Source of the DNA: Bacteroidales bacterium
GTDB lineage: Bacteria; Bacteroidota; Bacteroidia; Bacteroidales; TTA-H9
Assembly: GCA_030656615.1 (NCBI GenBank)
Contig: JAUSOY010000084.1
Coordinates: 30,039 to 94,038 of the forward strand
Direction: 5' to 3'
Length of the DNA stretch: 64,000 bases
Position numbers and translations under genes: made by a program. The notes below the pieces were generated by a model, which was not told where the DNA came from, made no database searches, and saw only the letters and a list, made by a program, of their open reading frames with translations. Below are positions 26,412 to 37,800 of this stretch, one piece after another. Each line of letters begins with the position of its first letter. Position 1 is the first letter of the stretch.

Positions 26412-27953
26412 ATGAAAACTCGACAAATTTTCACCTGGGTTGCCATTCTGGCAGTTTTAGTGCCATCGATGACCTTCGCTCAAAACAGCGAAGCACGATT
26501 TGGAACTGATAGCGCCACCTGTGTGATTAACCTCTCGCTATACCGCGAATTCGCTAAACAGAAAAACTATAAAGATGCTTACAAGCCCTGGAAATGGGTT
26601 TATCATAATTGCCCAAGAGCCATGCAATCTATCTATCTGGATGGCTTGCGTATTATGGATTCCAGATTACAACACGAAAAAAACGTGGAAAAACGAAATC
26701 ATACCATTGATACCATCCTTATGATTTATGATGGACGAATCAAGTATTTCCCGGTTAATACTTCCACAGGCAAGTCTCAGGAAGGTTATCTGTTAGGACG
26801 TAAAGGAATGGATGCTTTCTTGTACAGACAAGACAAACCAGAAGAAGCCTTCAATATTTTGAAAAGTGCTGTTGAAATCGACGGAAAAGAAACGCCCATC
26901 GATGTCATGCAATTTTACTTTAATTCAGTGGTTGCCATGGTACAAAAAGGCAGCGTTGATAAAAGTGCCATCGTTGATGTTTACGATCAATTAAGTGAAA
27001 TGCTCGAAAACAGTATCAATGCCGAAACGGACTCTACCGTTCTGAATGAATTGTATTTCGCAAGAAATAACGTGGAAAACCTTTTTGAGCCTTTTGCAAC
27101 CTGCGAAGACCTTGTCTCTATCTATAGACCTAAATTTGATGCAAGTCCAAATGATTTATCTCTTTTGAAAAAAATAACTAAAATTTTTAGTAAAAAGACA
27201 CTTAAAAAAAGTACACCTATTAAGGTAACAAAGGGGATGTCGCCTAAAGAAGCTGTTTCAATCATGGGCAACCCAAAATCTGTTTCTAATAATTCTAATA
27301 ATGAAACTGTTTATTTTTATGAAGGTAGCGAATTGTTTTTCAAAAATGGACTACTTGATTTCTGGCGTGAAGATGCAAAAGCGTCACTTCAGGATTGTAC
27401 AAATGATGAATTGTTTTACTTAGCTACTGAAAACCTTCACAAACTTGAGCCATCGGCCAATTCGGCGTATTTAATGGCAATTAAAAATATGAAGGAAGAA
27501 AATTACCCGCAAGCCATTGATTACCTAAAAGAAGCCTTAAGCTTATATGATACGAAGGATAAAAAGGCCCGGGCTCATTACCTCTTAGGTAGTATTTATC
27601 TGAATCAACGAAATTATTCAGCCGCCAAAGCTGCCGCCTTAAAAGTGCTGGAACTGAAGCCCAATGATGGTAGCGCACTAATTCTCATTGGTGATGCATA
27701 CGCTGTTGGAGCAGCCAGTTGTGGTGATAATGAACTGACAAAAAAAGCAGCTTATTGGGCATCTGTTGATAAATATATACAAGCGAAAAGAGTTGACCCC
27801 AGCGTTTTGGAAATTGCTGAAAAACGGATTTCATCGTATTCGCAATATTACCCTACTACCGAAACTATCTTTTTCCATGGTTTAAAGGAAGGTGATTCAT
27901 ATCGTGTAGAATGTTGGATAAACGAAACTACAACCATCCGTGCCGCAAAATAA
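26412..27953 (+). CDS. Exported TPR protein
   Basis: 513 residues from the ATG at 26412; the frame opens at 26379 but that would put 11 polar residues before the signal. Signal peptide MKTRQIFTWVAILAVLVPSM, then FAQ. A Cys/Trp-containing N-terminal repeat (YKDAYKPWKWVYHNCPRA) precedes an insertion at about 285-350, and two to three clear TPRs follow (NYPQAIDYLKEALSLYDTKD, ARAHYLLGSIYLNQRNYSAA). The insertion (TKGMSPKEAVSIMGNPKSVS.NETVYFYE) resembles a small SmpA/BamE-like beta unit. It is predicted periplasmic, with unknown function. It overlaps lptC slightly if lptC starts at 27940. Confidence 0.85.
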   Translation: MKTRQIFTWVAILAVLVPSMTFAQNSEARFGTDSATCVINLSLYREFAKQKNYKDAYKPWKWVYHNCPRAMQSIYLDGLRIMDSRLQHEKNVEKRNHTIDTILMIYDGRIKYFPVNTSTGKSQEGYLLGRKGMDAFLYRQDKPEEAFNILKSAVEIDGKETPIDVMQFYFNSVVAMVQKGSVDKSAIVDVYDQLSEMLENSINAETDSTVLNELYFARNNVENLFEPFATCEDLVSIYRPKFDASPNDLSLLKKITKIFSKKTLKKSTPIKVTKGMSPKEAVSIMGNPKSVSNNSNNETVYFYEGSELFFKNGLLDFWREDAKASLQDCTNDELFYLATENLHKLEPSANSAYLMAIKNMKEENYPQAIDYLKEALSLYDTKDKKARAHYLLGSIYLNQRNYSAAKAAALKVLELKPNDGSALILIGDAYAVGAASCGDNELTKKAAYWASVDKYIQAKRVDPSVLEIAEKRISSYSQYYPTTETIFFHGLKEGDSYRVECWINETTTIRAAK

Positions 27954-27960
27954 GCGAAGC

Positions 27961-28524
27961 GTGAAAAGATTTATTAATATCGTATTTCTAAGCATTGCCA
28001 TGACTTTTGTTATGGCAATGCTTTTTTCATGTGAAAACGACATGAAAACTATCCAAAGGCTTAGTATTTCCGATACTATGCCCGACGAAATAATATACGA
28101 TGTTGAAATGGCTTATTCCGATTCAGGAAACATGCGCGTTATTCTGCGCAGTCCGGTAATGTATACTTTCAGCACTCAGGAGGGAAAAACCATTTTTCCG
28201 GAAGGCTTTATTGTTTCTTTTTACGGCGCTGATAAAAGCCTGCGTTCGTACATTAAAGCCAAATATGGCATACAATACTTTAAGGAACGAAAAGTTGAAG
28301 CCAAAAATAATGTTGTAGTAGAAAATATTGCACGGGGCGAAAAACTCGAAACCGAACATCTCATCTGGGATCAAAAACGTCAAAAAATTCATACCGAGGC
28401 GTTTGTAAAAATAATCACCCCAGATAAAATTCTTTTTGGAAAAGGATTAGAAGCTGACGAATCATTCAAAAAACGGATAATTAAAAAAATATCCGGTGAA
28501 TTTCTGATCGAACCCGACGAATAA
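27961..28524 (+). CDS. lptC: LPS export ABC transporter periplasmic protein LptC
   Basis: A bitopic lipoprotein-like component that passes lipopolysaccharide from LptBFG to LptA. 187 residues from a GTG at 27961, or 194 from a GTG at 27940. Both starts are non-ATG, and the first overlaps the TPR gene. A hydrophobic segment IVFLSIAMTFVMAMLFSCEN ends in a lipobox-like Cys. LptC-type repeats of the jelly-roll follow (DEIIYDVEMAYSDSG, FPEGFIVSFYGADKS, NNVVVENIARGEKLETEHL, FGKGLEADESF). The 30-base gap to the CorC-like gene suggests one operon. Confidence 0.85.
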   Translation: MKRFINIVFLSIAMTFVMAMLFSCENDMKTIQRLSISDTMPDEIIYDVEMAYSDSGNMRVILRSPVMYTFSTQEGKTIFPEGFIVSFYGADKSLRSYIKAKYGIQYFKERKVEAKNNVVVENIARGEKLETEHLIWDQKRQKIHTEAFVKIITPDKILFGKGLEADESFKKRIIKKISGEFLIEPDE

Positions 28525-28553
28525 TATCTATATTAACCGATAATTTTAGTCTT

Positions 28554-29807
28554 TTGGAAGCCTGGATAATAATAATCGTAACCCTCTTTTTTTCAGCCCT
28601 GTTTTCAGGCGCTGAAATCGCATTTTTAACTTCCAACAAATTACGTATTGAAGTTGGGAAAAAAAGGGGAGGATCTGCCGCTCAAATACTTGCAGGCTTT
28701 TCTCAAAATCCGGCTAAACTTTTAAGCACTATACTACTGGGGAATAATATCGCTCTTGTTATGTATAGTATGACAAGTGCTCCCATTATTGCTGAATACA
28801 TCGATCCTGCTCATCGTTTAAGCGAAATGCCTCTATTGCTAATACAAACCCTTCTATCCACATTCGTTATTCTAATTCTGGCAGAATTCCTTCCTAAAAC
28901 AATTTTTAGAATTAATCCGGATAAAACAATGTTGTGGCTGGCAATGCCACTATACATCATTTATGTTATTATATTACCCCTGGTGGCCTTATTCAATCAT
29001 TTATCCCGATTCATTCTAAAAGTGGCTCTTGGGATTGATATGAGCGAGAAAGAATATGCTTTTGGTCCCGTGGATCTTGATCATTTCATACACGGACTTT
29101 CTCATGAGAAAACCGAAGAAGATCTTGATCAGGAAATTAAAATGTTCAAAAATGTGATCGATTTCCGGGGTTCCCGCTTACGCGATTGCATGGTACATCG
29201 GGCAGAAATCGTAGCGGTAGATATCCTTCAAAGTATTGAAGAACTCACCCAAATTTTTGTTGCTACCGGTCATTCAAAAATACCCGTTTATTCTGGTAAT
29301 ATTGATAATATTACCGGATATATTCATTCCTGGGATTTGTTTGCCCAGCCTAAGAGTATCGGAAAAATTGTCAGGCCATTGGATTATGCCCCAGAAACAG
29401 CTTTGGCCTCCGAAGCCTTTCAAAAATTGATTAAAAATCATCGAAGCATCTTGGTAGTAATCGACGAATTTGGCGGAACCTCCGGTATTGTTACACTCGA
29501 AGATTTATTGGAAGAAATTATCGGAGAAATTGATGATGAATATGATAGCCGCAAATTACTTGAAAAAAAAATCGGCCCGAAAGAATACCTTTTTGATGCC
29601 CGTCATACTGTAGAATACATTAATCAGACATATAAGCTGGAACTTCCGGAATCAGACAACTACAACACATTGGCAGGTATGATTCTGGAACAATTGGAAA
29701 ATATCCCTGGTCAGGACGAAACCGTTGAATACAATAATTTTACAATTAGCATTCATAAGGCGAATGCAAAGCGTATAATGGAAGTAAAAATCAATTTAAC
29801 TAATTGA
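28554..29807 (+). CDS. CNNM/CBS/CorC_HlyC-domain membrane protein
   Basis: 417 residues. Four membrane helices lie within 1-150 (CNNM/DUF21 domain: ALFSGAEIAFLTSNKLRIEV, LSTILLGNNIALVMYS, ILILAEFLPKTIFRI). Two CBS domains span about 205-330 (MVHRAEIVAVDI, GTSGIVTLEDLLEEIIGEID), followed by a CorC_HlyC domain. Such proteins are linked to Mg/Co efflux; GldE in gliding Bacteroidota is a close relative. The start is a TTG at 28554, with no in-frame ATG before the first helix. It lies 29 bases after lptC. Confidence 0.88.
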   Translation: MEAWIIIIVTLFFSALFSGAEIAFLTSNKLRIEVGKKRGGSAAQILAGFSQNPAKLLSTILLGNNIALVMYSMTSAPIIAEYIDPAHRLSEMPLLLIQTLLSTFVILILAEFLPKTIFRINPDKTMLWLAMPLYIIYVIILPLVALFNHLSRFILKVALGIDMSEKEYAFGPVDLDHFIHGLSHEKTEEDLDQEIKMFKNVIDFRGSRLRDCMVHRAEIVAVDILQSIEELTQIFVATGHSKIPVYSGNIDNITGYIHSWDLFAQPKSIGKIVRPLDYAPETALASEAFQKLIKNHRSILVVIDEFGGTSGIVTLEDLLEEIIGEIDDEYDSRKLLEKKIGPKEYLFDARHTVEYINQTYKLELPESDNYNTLAGMILEQLENIPGQDETVEYNNFTISIHKANAKRIMEVKINLTN

Positions 29808-29943
29808 TTTTTAATCGTTTCACCCGTATCAACCTTCTATAATAAACAACTTTATTAACGTAACTATTTATAAAAACGGTGAATTACAGTTGTATGCTGC
29901 ATAATTGAGGCTGGGAAAAATTTCTCAGGTTTAATCTTTATTG

Positions 29944-29951
29944 TACATTTG
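29944..29951 (+). promoter_or_regulatory. -7 element before the PPIase gene
   Basis: TACATTTG matches TAnnTTTG, with a T-rich -33 region about 20 bases upstream. The ATG is at 29975. Confidence 0.6.
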
Positions 29952-29974
29952 CACCTCTTAATAATGAAAAATAT

Positions 29975-32083
29975 ATGGCTATTTTAGGTAACATCAGAAA
30001 ACGCTCCGGACTCGCCGTGATTTTCGTTGGCGTTGCTATTTTCGCATTTGTATTAGGTGATATTGGTAAAAGCACCTTGCGTAATGATGTCAACGTAGGG
30101 GAAGTTGCCGGTGAAACAATCACTTACAAAGACTTCGAGAAGAAGGTAGAAGAAAATGTTGTTTTTGCGAAACAAAGTGCAAAAAAAGACAACCTTAGCT
30201 CGGAAGAAATATTTTCCGTGAGACAAAACACGTGGACACAGGTTTTAAATGAATTAATAATGGCCAAACAATACGAAGAACTTGGCCTTAGTATTTCTGA
30301 AGATGAGATGACAGACCTTGTTCAGGGCAATAACCCTCATCGTTTCATTGTACAGAATTTTACAGATCCTCAAACAGGAACCTTTAACCGCGAAACCTTA
30401 TTAAACTTTTTACAGACGCTTGATCAGCGTGAACCAGATGTAAAAGCTCAGGTTGAAAACCTTTTTAAATATATTAAAGACGATCGTCTACAACAGAAAT
30501 ATAACAGTCTTGTATCGAAGGCATACTATATGCCCAAGGCGCTTCTTCAGAAAGACGACCAGCTTAAAAACGTGAAAGTTACTTTCCGCGCCGTTGCCCA
30601 GAATTTTAACATGATTAGCGACAGTCTCGCTAAAATCACGGATAAAGATTACGAAGCATATTATGCCAAAAATAAACCAGCCTTTGAGCAGAGCGAATCA
30701 CGCGATATCGATTATGTTGTGTTTGACGTTCTTCCCTCTACCGAAGATCGCAGCAGGCTTCTGAAGGAAATGGGTGAATTGTATACTGAATTTGGTTCGG
30801 CAAACGATGTACCCAGCTTTGTTAATTTCAGTTCAGACGACCGGTACGATAGTAGCTTTAAGAAAAAAGGCAGTCTGCCCATCTCTCTCGATTCCATCAT
30901 GTTTAACTCACCCATTGGTACCGTAACAGGTCCAGTTGTTGAAAATGAAATGATTTATATTGCCCGCTTGATGGATATTCAAACCCGCCCGGATTCTCTA
31001 AAAGCTTCTCATATCCTCATTTCGTATGACGGTGCCTTTAATGCTGAATCAAAACTTACCAAAGATCAAGCAAAGAAAATTGCTGATAGCATCTATACTG
31101 CATTACGTGGCGATAAGAAAAAATTTGAAGACCTCGCAGCCAAATACTCAAAAGACCCTTCGGTAGGCACCAATAAAGGAGATTTGGGATGGTTTGCCGA
31201 TGGCAATATGGTTTATCCTTTTAATAAAGCAGTTCTACTGGCAAATACCGGAGATATTACCCGCGCCGAAAGCCAATTTGGGTTTCATATCATAAACGTT
31301 ACCGGAAAAACAAAAGCAATTCAGAAAATCAGAGTAGCTATTGTTAACAGAGCCATTACCCCAAGTACAAAAACACTTCAATCGGTATATTCTATTGCCA
31401 GCACATTCGCCGGAAGCAACCGTACCATTGAATCCTTCAATAAAGCTGTTGTTGACCAGGGGCTGAATAAAAGAACCAAAGAATATATGGGTCCGCTGGA
31501 TCAAGGTTTACCAGGAATGGAAACCAGTCGGGAACTTGTTCGTTGGGCATATAATCCCGAGGCTAAGGTGGGAGATATCAGCGACGCTAAAGAATTCGAG
31601 AATAAGTTTGTAGTAGCTGCTCTTACTAAAATCCGCACAAAGGGCATTCCAAAACTCGAAGAAATTAAATCAACCATAGAAGCGGCCGTTAAAAAAGAGA
31701 AAAAACTTGATCTGATTGCTGAAAAAATTACAGCCCTTAAGGCCAGTAACCTTTCAGAATTGGCTCATAGCCTTAATGCCCGTGTTGATACCTTACGCGA
31801 CATAACTTTCTACTCATACAACCTTCCCGGTTTTGGGCGCGAACCCAATGCTATTGGTTCTGTTTTTGCCTTAAACCGCAACGAAATATCTAAGCCCCTC
31901 AAAGGCACAAATTATGTGTTTGTTGTACAGGTAGATAATTTTTCTGACGCTCCGGCAAAATCAGATTATTCGATGGAACGTATGCAGATGGAAAACAACT
32001 TCCAGGCCAGGGCAACCAGTACCTTATCAAGAGCGCTCGAAAAACTTGCAAATGTTGAAGATAACCGTGTAAGTTTTTACTAG
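29975..32083 (+). CDS. Membrane-anchored SurA/PpiD-like peptidylprolyl isomerase
   Basis: 702 residues. An N-terminal signal anchor (about 10-28, LAVIFVGVAIFAFVLGDIG) precedes a SurA_N_3 chaperone domain (GEVAGETITYKDFEKKVEEN) and a parvulin PPIC domain at about 345-450 (KASHILISYD, FEDLAAKYSKDPSVG, GDLGWFADGNMVYPF, SQFGFHIINVTG). A degenerate second isomerase-like region and a helical C-terminus follow. It should fold outer-membrane and secreted proteins in the periplasm while held in the inner membrane, like PpiD. It has its own promoter and is followed by a terminator. Confidence 0.92.
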   Translation: MAILGNIRKRSGLAVIFVGVAIFAFVLGDIGKSTLRNDVNVGEVAGETITYKDFEKKVEENVVFAKQSAKKDNLSSEEIFSVRQNTWTQVLNELIMAKQYEELGLSISEDEMTDLVQGNNPHRFIVQNFTDPQTGTFNRETLLNFLQTLDQREPDVKAQVENLFKYIKDDRLQQKYNSLVSKAYYMPKALLQKDDQLKNVKVTFRAVAQNFNMISDSLAKITDKDYEAYYAKNKPAFEQSESRDIDYVVFDVLPSTEDRSRLLKEMGELYTEFGSANDVPSFVNFSSDDRYDSSFKKKGSLPISLDSIMFNSPIGTVTGPVVENEMIYIARLMDIQTRPDSLKASHILISYDGAFNAESKLTKDQAKKIADSIYTALRGDKKKFEDLAAKYSKDPSVGTNKGDLGWFADGNMVYPFNKAVLLANTGDITRAESQFGFHIINVTGKTKAIQKIRVAIVNRAITPSTKTLQSVYSIASTFAGSNRTIESFNKAVVDQGLNKRTKEYMGPLDQGLPGMETSRELVRWAYNPEAKVGDISDAKEFENKFVVAALTKIRTKGIPKLEEIKSTIEAAVKKEKKLDLIAEKITALKASNLSELAHSLNARVDTLRDITFYSYNLPGFGREPNAIGSVFALNRNEISKPLKGTNYVFVVQVDNFSDAPAKSDYSMERMQMENNFQARATSTLSRALEKLANVEDNRVSFY

Positions 32084-32103
32084 GCCCCCCCATTTACAAT
32101 ATT

Positions 32104-32140
32104 AAAAACCGGTTCCTTATAAAGGGCCGGTTTTTTCTTT
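32104..32140 (+). terminator. Intrinsic terminator after the PPIase gene
   Basis: A stem AACCGGTTCC and GGGCCGGTT around a TTATAAA loop, followed by six T, a C and more T. Confidence 0.8.
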
Positions 32141-32418
32141 TTATAAAAGAATTTCGTCCTAAAAAGCATAACCGATTAAACGATTAACGACCATATTCTT
32201 TTATACCGGATATTAGAATTCTTTGTGAAAAAATTTCTTCACGATTTTTATTGAACGAAGACTCCAATGGATTAACCTTGTTGGTAAATCTTCTGAAAAG
32301 CTTGATTAAAAAATAATTCTTTATAGACTAACACAGACAAACCCATTCTTAATACGATATTTATAAGAGTATTTTCAGTGGCCGTACCATCGGAAAAAAC
32401 ATTACAGAATAAAAATCG
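32141..32418. other. Non-coding stretch between terminator and dnaG promoter
   Basis: AT-rich sequence with no credible reading frame. An imperfect inverted repeat, GTGAAAAAATTTCTTCAC (32224-32241), is the only structure noticed. No RNA gene recognised. Confidence 0.4.
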
Positions 32419-32449
32419 TTGCTAAATTTATTGATTGTGCGTAGGTTTG
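32419..32449 (+). promoter_or_regulatory. dnaG promoter
   Basis: TTG (32419-32421), 20 bases, then TAGGTTTG (32442-32449), an ideal TTG-N20-TAnnTTTG layout. Predicted transcript start is near 32456, about 19 bases before the start codon. Confidence 0.75.
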
Positions 32450-32474
32450 ATAAAAGAAATAATGCCCAGAAATA

Positions 32475-34412
32475 TTGATTAGTACCGACATCATAGAACT
32501 GATTTTCAGCACTGCCCGAATCGAAGAGGTCATAGGGGAGGTGGTAAATCTAAAAAAAAGAGGCAGCAACTACCTTGGTAACTGCCCTTTTCATAACGAA
32601 AAAACACCATCGTTCTCCGTATCGCCTTCAAAAAACATCTACAAATGTTTCGGTTGTGGTGTCGGGGGAAACGTAGTACAGTTCGTTATGGCCCACGATC
32701 ATTTATCGTATCCTGAGGCCCTTCGACAATTAGCGAAAAAATACAACATCGAAATTGTTGAAAAACACGATCCGGAATACGACGAAAAAGAAGCAGAAAA
32801 AGAAAGTCTTTACAGTGTTACTGATTTGGCCAAAAAATTCTTCACTGATGAACTTTGGAATTCGGAAGAAGGCAAGGATATCGGTTTGTCATATTTCGAA
32901 GAACGCTTATTCAGTAAAGCCATCATAAAACAGTTTGAACTTGGATATTCACCGGTACAAAAAGATGCCTTTACGCAACATGCCATAAAAAAAGGATACA
33001 AAACCGTATATCTCGAAAAATCCGGATTAAGTATATCAAAAGAATATGGAGCTGTAGACCGCTTCAGAAATCGGGTAATTTTTCCAATACATAACGTTTC
33101 AGGGAGGATCGTGGGCTTCGGTGGCAGAATACTGAATCAGGAAAAAAACCTTCCCAAATATCTTAATTCACCCGAATCAGATATCTATCATAAAAGCAAT
33201 ATTCTTTACGGTCTGTTTTTTGCCCGTAAAGAAATTATTGTTCAGGATAACTGTTATCTGGTAGAAGGTTATACCGATGTTATTTCTCTTCATCAGGCTG
33301 GAGTCAGTAATGTTGTTTCGTCGTCGGGTACTTCTCTTACCGTAGAACAAATACGCCTGATACGCCGGTATACAAAAAACATAACAATTCTTTACGACGG
33401 AGACGCAGCAGGCATCAAAGCATCTTTCCGCGGAATTGATTTAGTACTTCAGGAAGGAATGAACGTTCGTATCGTACTTTTCCCCGACGGTGAAGATCCC
33501 GATAGTTTCGCAAGAAGCAAACCCGCAGAAGAAATCCGTTCTTTTATCAAAGACCAATCTTCTGATTTTATTAAGTTTAAAACCAATCTTTTAAGTAAGG
33601 AAGCAGAGGGTGATCCAGTAAAGCGCGCAGGTCTCATCAAAGAAATTGTGGCTTCAATTGCCCTGATTCCTGATGTAATTATCCGCTCAGAGTATATTCG
33701 CGAATGTTCATCACTTCTCGACATTAAAGAACAAACGCTGATTTTTGAACTCAATCGGGTACTTCGTAAAAACACTCCAAAACAGCATCGGGAAGAATTG
33801 GACGCTGCAATTACTGATGAAATTCCTTTCGAAATTCAGCCCATAGAAAATATCCAAAGTATAAAGTCACAAGAGTTTAATATAATTCGGGTTTTGCTTT
33901 TGTATGGTAATCAAGAATTTACTTATTCCTGGACCGACGAAAATAATAAACCCAAAGACGCTCCGGTAAAAGCAGCATTTTTTGTGATTAATGAATTAAT
34001 GGGAGATGATTACGTATTTGAGCATCCAACACTTCAAAAGATTTATGAGCATTTTACTCAGGCTTTCAAATCGCAAACGATACCTGAAGAAACCGTCTTT
34101 ATTAATCATATCGATCCCGATATTTCCAACATGGTTATCACAATGCTTGTAAGTCCTTACCAAATCAGTGATAACTGGCTCGATAAACACGGAATCTTTA
34201 CATTGAACGAAGAAAATAACCTGAAACATCTGGTTATTTCATCCGTTTTCAGCCTGCGATTACGCAAAATTGAATTCATGATTTCTGATATTGAGAAAAA
34301 ACTCAAAGATGTTAAAGATGAGGATATTCTTCCACTGATGAAAAATCTAAGCGACCTGAACCGCCTGAAAATGGCTATTTCGGGCCAGCTCAAACGCATT
34401 GTCCTTCGCTGA
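32475..34412 (+). CDS. dnaG: DNA primase
   Basis: Synthesises RNA primers at the replication fork. 645 residues. The CHC2 zinc finger is C37-PF-H40 ... C58-FG-C61 in LGNCPFHNEKTPSFSV and YKCFGCGVGGN. The primase core includes YLNSPESDIYHKSNILYGL. The TOPRIM segment shows LVEGYTDVISLHQAGV and ILYDGDAAG. The helical C-terminal region would bind the DnaB helicase. The start is a TTG at 32475: an in-frame stop at 32460-32462 excludes anything further upstream and no ATG precedes the conserved finger. The stop codon abuts the stop of the convergent T9SS fragment with no gap. Confidence 0.97.
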   Translation: MISTDIIELIFSTARIEEVIGEVVNLKKRGSNYLGNCPFHNEKTPSFSVSPSKNIYKCFGCGVGGNVVQFVMAHDHLSYPEALRQLAKKYNIEIVEKHDPEYDEKEAEKESLYSVTDLAKKFFTDELWNSEEGKDIGLSYFEERLFSKAIIKQFELGYSPVQKDAFTQHAIKKGYKTVYLEKSGLSISKEYGAVDRFRNRVIFPIHNVSGRIVGFGGRILNQEKNLPKYLNSPESDIYHKSNILYGLFFARKEIIVQDNCYLVEGYTDVISLHQAGVSNVVSSSGTSLTVEQIRLIRRYTKNITILYDGDAAGIKASFRGIDLVLQEGMNVRIVLFPDGEDPDSFARSKPAEEIRSFIKDQSSDFIKFKTNLLSKEAEGDPVKRAGLIKEIVASIALIPDVIIRSEYIRECSSLLDIKEQTLIFELNRVLRKNTPKQHREELDAAITDEIPFEIQPIENIQSIKSQEFNIIRVLLLYGNQEFTYSWTDENNKPKDAPVKAAFFVINELMGDDYVFEHPTLQKIYEHFTQAFKSQTIPEETVFINHIDPDISNMVITMLVSPYQISDNWLDKHGIFTLNEENNLKHLVISSVFSLRLRKIEFMISDIEKKLKDVKDEDILPLMKNLSDLNRLKMAISGQLKRIVLR

Positions 34413-34838
34413 TTATTGCTTAATTAGCTTTACCGCATATGATTTGCCATTCGTCCGTATCATAAGATAATACATTCCCGCCGGAGAGGTTCTGATATCA
34501 AGAACGTAGGTGTTTTTTTGACCCCTTTCATCCTTGTAAACCAATTTCCCCTGATTATCAGTTAACTCTATTTCAATATTATGAAGATTCTTCAGTAATT
34601 CGATCTTAAAAATTCCGGTACCGGGATTGTTTATTACGCGAATTGGCGGAGATTGTTCTTTCCAATCAGACGAATTGCAGCTGACTAAATTTAGAATTAT
34701 GCTATCAAAGGCGATGCAGTCAAAGGCATTAGAAACGCTGACCCAAACTGTAATTTGTTCATTCTGTTCGAAAAAACTGCTGTCGATACTCAAAAAACGA
34801 TTCACTGAACCATTGCTCCATAGATAATTCGTATGGTT
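34413..34838 (-). pseudogene. Severed 3' part of the BNR-repeat gene with T9SS sorting domain
   Basis: After the TAA at 34841-34839 the same frame continues without interruption. The first 11 codons read NHTNYLWSNGS and join the open stretch that ends at 34413. The last 80 residues are a type A T9SS C-terminal domain (NNPGTGIFKIELLKN, IEIELTDNQGKLVY, DIRTSPAGMYYLMI, GKSYAVKLIKQ). It has no start signal of its own, so as it stands it would be translated only by read-through of the stop. A single base change at the stop would reunite a protein of about 1215 residues. Confidence 0.85.
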
Positions 34839-37800
34839 TTAACCGGCATCCAACAATAAAACCTGGGATTTACAGACAGAAGTATCAACCCCCAGATTAA
34901 TGGAAGGCAAAGGATTGACATGAATATATAAGGAATCAAACGAAGAAAATCCACAGGAATTTTTAGCCACAGCATATATCCAATCCGATTGAACAAACGG
35001 CTCAATGGCCAAAGGACTACCCTGACCAGGAATTTGGACATAATCAGAAGAATACCACAGTAAAGTATCCGTTTCACTAACCTGTGCTATCAGTTGGATA
35101 CTCTCTGTACGATCTGCGCAGTACGTATCAGGAATTGCCTGCATTGCCTGTGGTGAAACCGGAGGTTGTACGAAATGTAAAAGCATGGTATCCGTTACAG
35201 AAGCGAGCGCATTACTTGCTTTAAGATTTAATTTAACCTCACCATTCGATCGATCGTTTTGACCGGGAAAATAGGCCGGGTTAAGAATTCTAGGGTTATT
35301 AAAATGCCCGTCGCCTTTAGTGGTCCACAGCACGCTCTGCTGAAACTGGGCAGTAGCGTTCATAAGTACAGAATCTACCGAATTACACACCCATTTATCT
35401 TCGCCGGCATTTATTTGGGGAAGAAAGAAAAACGGAAGACGTAAATAATCGATCCACACCATATCTTCACCAGCAAATGCAAAAATATCCTTCTGATACT
35501 TCCAACGAAAACTATGTTGACCAGCTGGTACATAATAGGAAATGTATTTCCAATCTCGCAAACCCGACCATTTCCCTTTTAATTGATTATCAATATAAAA
35601 TTCCAGAAAATCGTAATTAGCCTCTGTAGATGTTTTATAATAAAAAGAGATGCTATCTTCCGTCATCACTTCGTAAGAAATGGTCAGGGTAGACTGTTTG
35701 GAATCTCCAGGCTGGCCTGAACTTGCAGAAAATGATCGCTCATAAACAGGATTCTGGGTAATTTCCCACAGAACATTTCCTGTACGCATCCATGGAAATT
35801 TTAGAAATCCACCACTTTCCCAATCCTCATAAATTAATCCGGTTCTGGTATTCCACATTTTCTGCCAATTATACTTCGAATCGCTGGCAAGAATTTTAAA
35901 TGCTAAAAGAGTATTATAAGCGATCGTGTCTGCCAGTATCATATCAAAAAATACGATTTGTTCCTCCCCGGGAAACAAAGATAGAACAAAGGCCTGCCAT
36001 TGAATCAGGCTCACGTAAGCAGAAAAGGACTGCAGGTTAATGTTAAGATCCTGAATAGAAAAATCACCGGTATTCTTAATCGTAACCAAAAGGCGAATTG
36101 TTTCTCCCGGATCGGCAACACCATTATTGTTTCCGGCTGAATCGATAATGAATGGTGATTGGATAACAAGCTGTGGTGCAGAACTGTACTTATAAAAATG
36201 ACTAAACCATACCGAATCGCCATCGCTTGCCTTCAAAACAAATTTAATTTTCAAATTATCGGGTATGGTATCTGATATCTTCAGCGCATAAGCTCCAGGT
36301 AAATTCAAACTCTGACCAGCGATTAGGTTTCCATAATTTTCGATACTATCGGTAATTTGAATGTATGGTGAGGTCGTGCGCAAGGTAACTACTACATTTT
36401 CTGCAATTAAATCACCAACATTACTCATTTCTACATCCATTGTCGCTGAATCACCATAAATTAGAAATTGATTTCCAGGAATAATCGGACTATTTAATAC
36501 GTTTGCTTCATAAACAACAAAGGCTTGGCCCGGCAATGGTGATGTAGAATACGGACTCATATATGTCTGTGCCTTGCCGTTTCGGTTATCGGTCCAAACC
36601 GGATAAACCTTTCTTCCTTGTGCTGAAATACCCAGATAATCACCAAAATATGAAGCCGCCATCCCGGGAATAGGCGAGGGGGTGAATGCCACATCACTTA
36701 TCCGAAAATCTTCCCAGGAATTACCACCATCATATGAATCAGCAGCAAAAACTTCGCATTGAAGAGACGAGGTGTTTCTATCGTCGTAAAAGATCATGCT
36801 TACTGTACCCGTTTCTGCATCGCAACAAATCCATGGAAGAAAATGCTGTTTAGCGTTGCCAGCGGCATCCTGGTTAACCCGAATCGGAGAACTCCATGTA
36901 AGTCCCTCATTATCTGAATAAATTACATAAACATCAATATCATTTCCGGTATTAATACCAGGAACGCCTTTGTTAGACCAAGTTACATAAATTCGACCAC
37001 GAAAAGGGCCAAAGCTATTATCCACGGCCATCGCAGGAAAAGAATTCATACGCATATCCTTAGATGTTCCTGAATATCGTAAACCCTTGATGTTATTGAT
37101 AATACGCCAAGAGGGTTCAAAACCAACACCACCGTTATATGAACGGGCAAAACCAATGGCTGCTTCATCGCCCGGCCAGTTATCGTAAATACTCCAGACA
37201 GCATATAATTGACCTGTAGGTCCCGTCTGAAAATTAACACCCTGATTATGACTTACCGCATTAACCGCCTGGCTTATGGTAAGTGGCGTTGACCAGCTAA
37301 TACCATCATCTGCAGAGTAAATAAGCTGTATCTGTGCGTTATCGATATCGTTACTAACGAAGCGCGACCAACCGGTATAAACCCTGCCCTCATAAGGACT
37401 GGCTAACGAATTATCTATGGTCAGATGATTCTTGTCAAATAAGTTTGGAAAAGAACCAGGAAGAGCGGCGGCTTCAACCTCGTGCCATGTAATCCCATTA
37501 TCCTGCGACCAGGCAACATTTTGCCCAAAGGAAGCTGAAATTTTTCCAATATACATACGGCCGTTATTTGAAACGGCCACCGATGGATCACCATTATTAT
37601 CTTCTCCTGCTCCATATATACTTCCTTCCCAATTTTGTCCTGCGTCCACCGAAGCAAAATAATCGGCACCAAACAATACCTGTACCGGATAATCAGAACT
37701 ATTATTTGAATTAATAATTATCTCATTATCAAAAGGAGACACAAATACTGAATTTTCGCTTTGGGTGGTTTCACCACCTGTTATCAATACATCGGGAGAA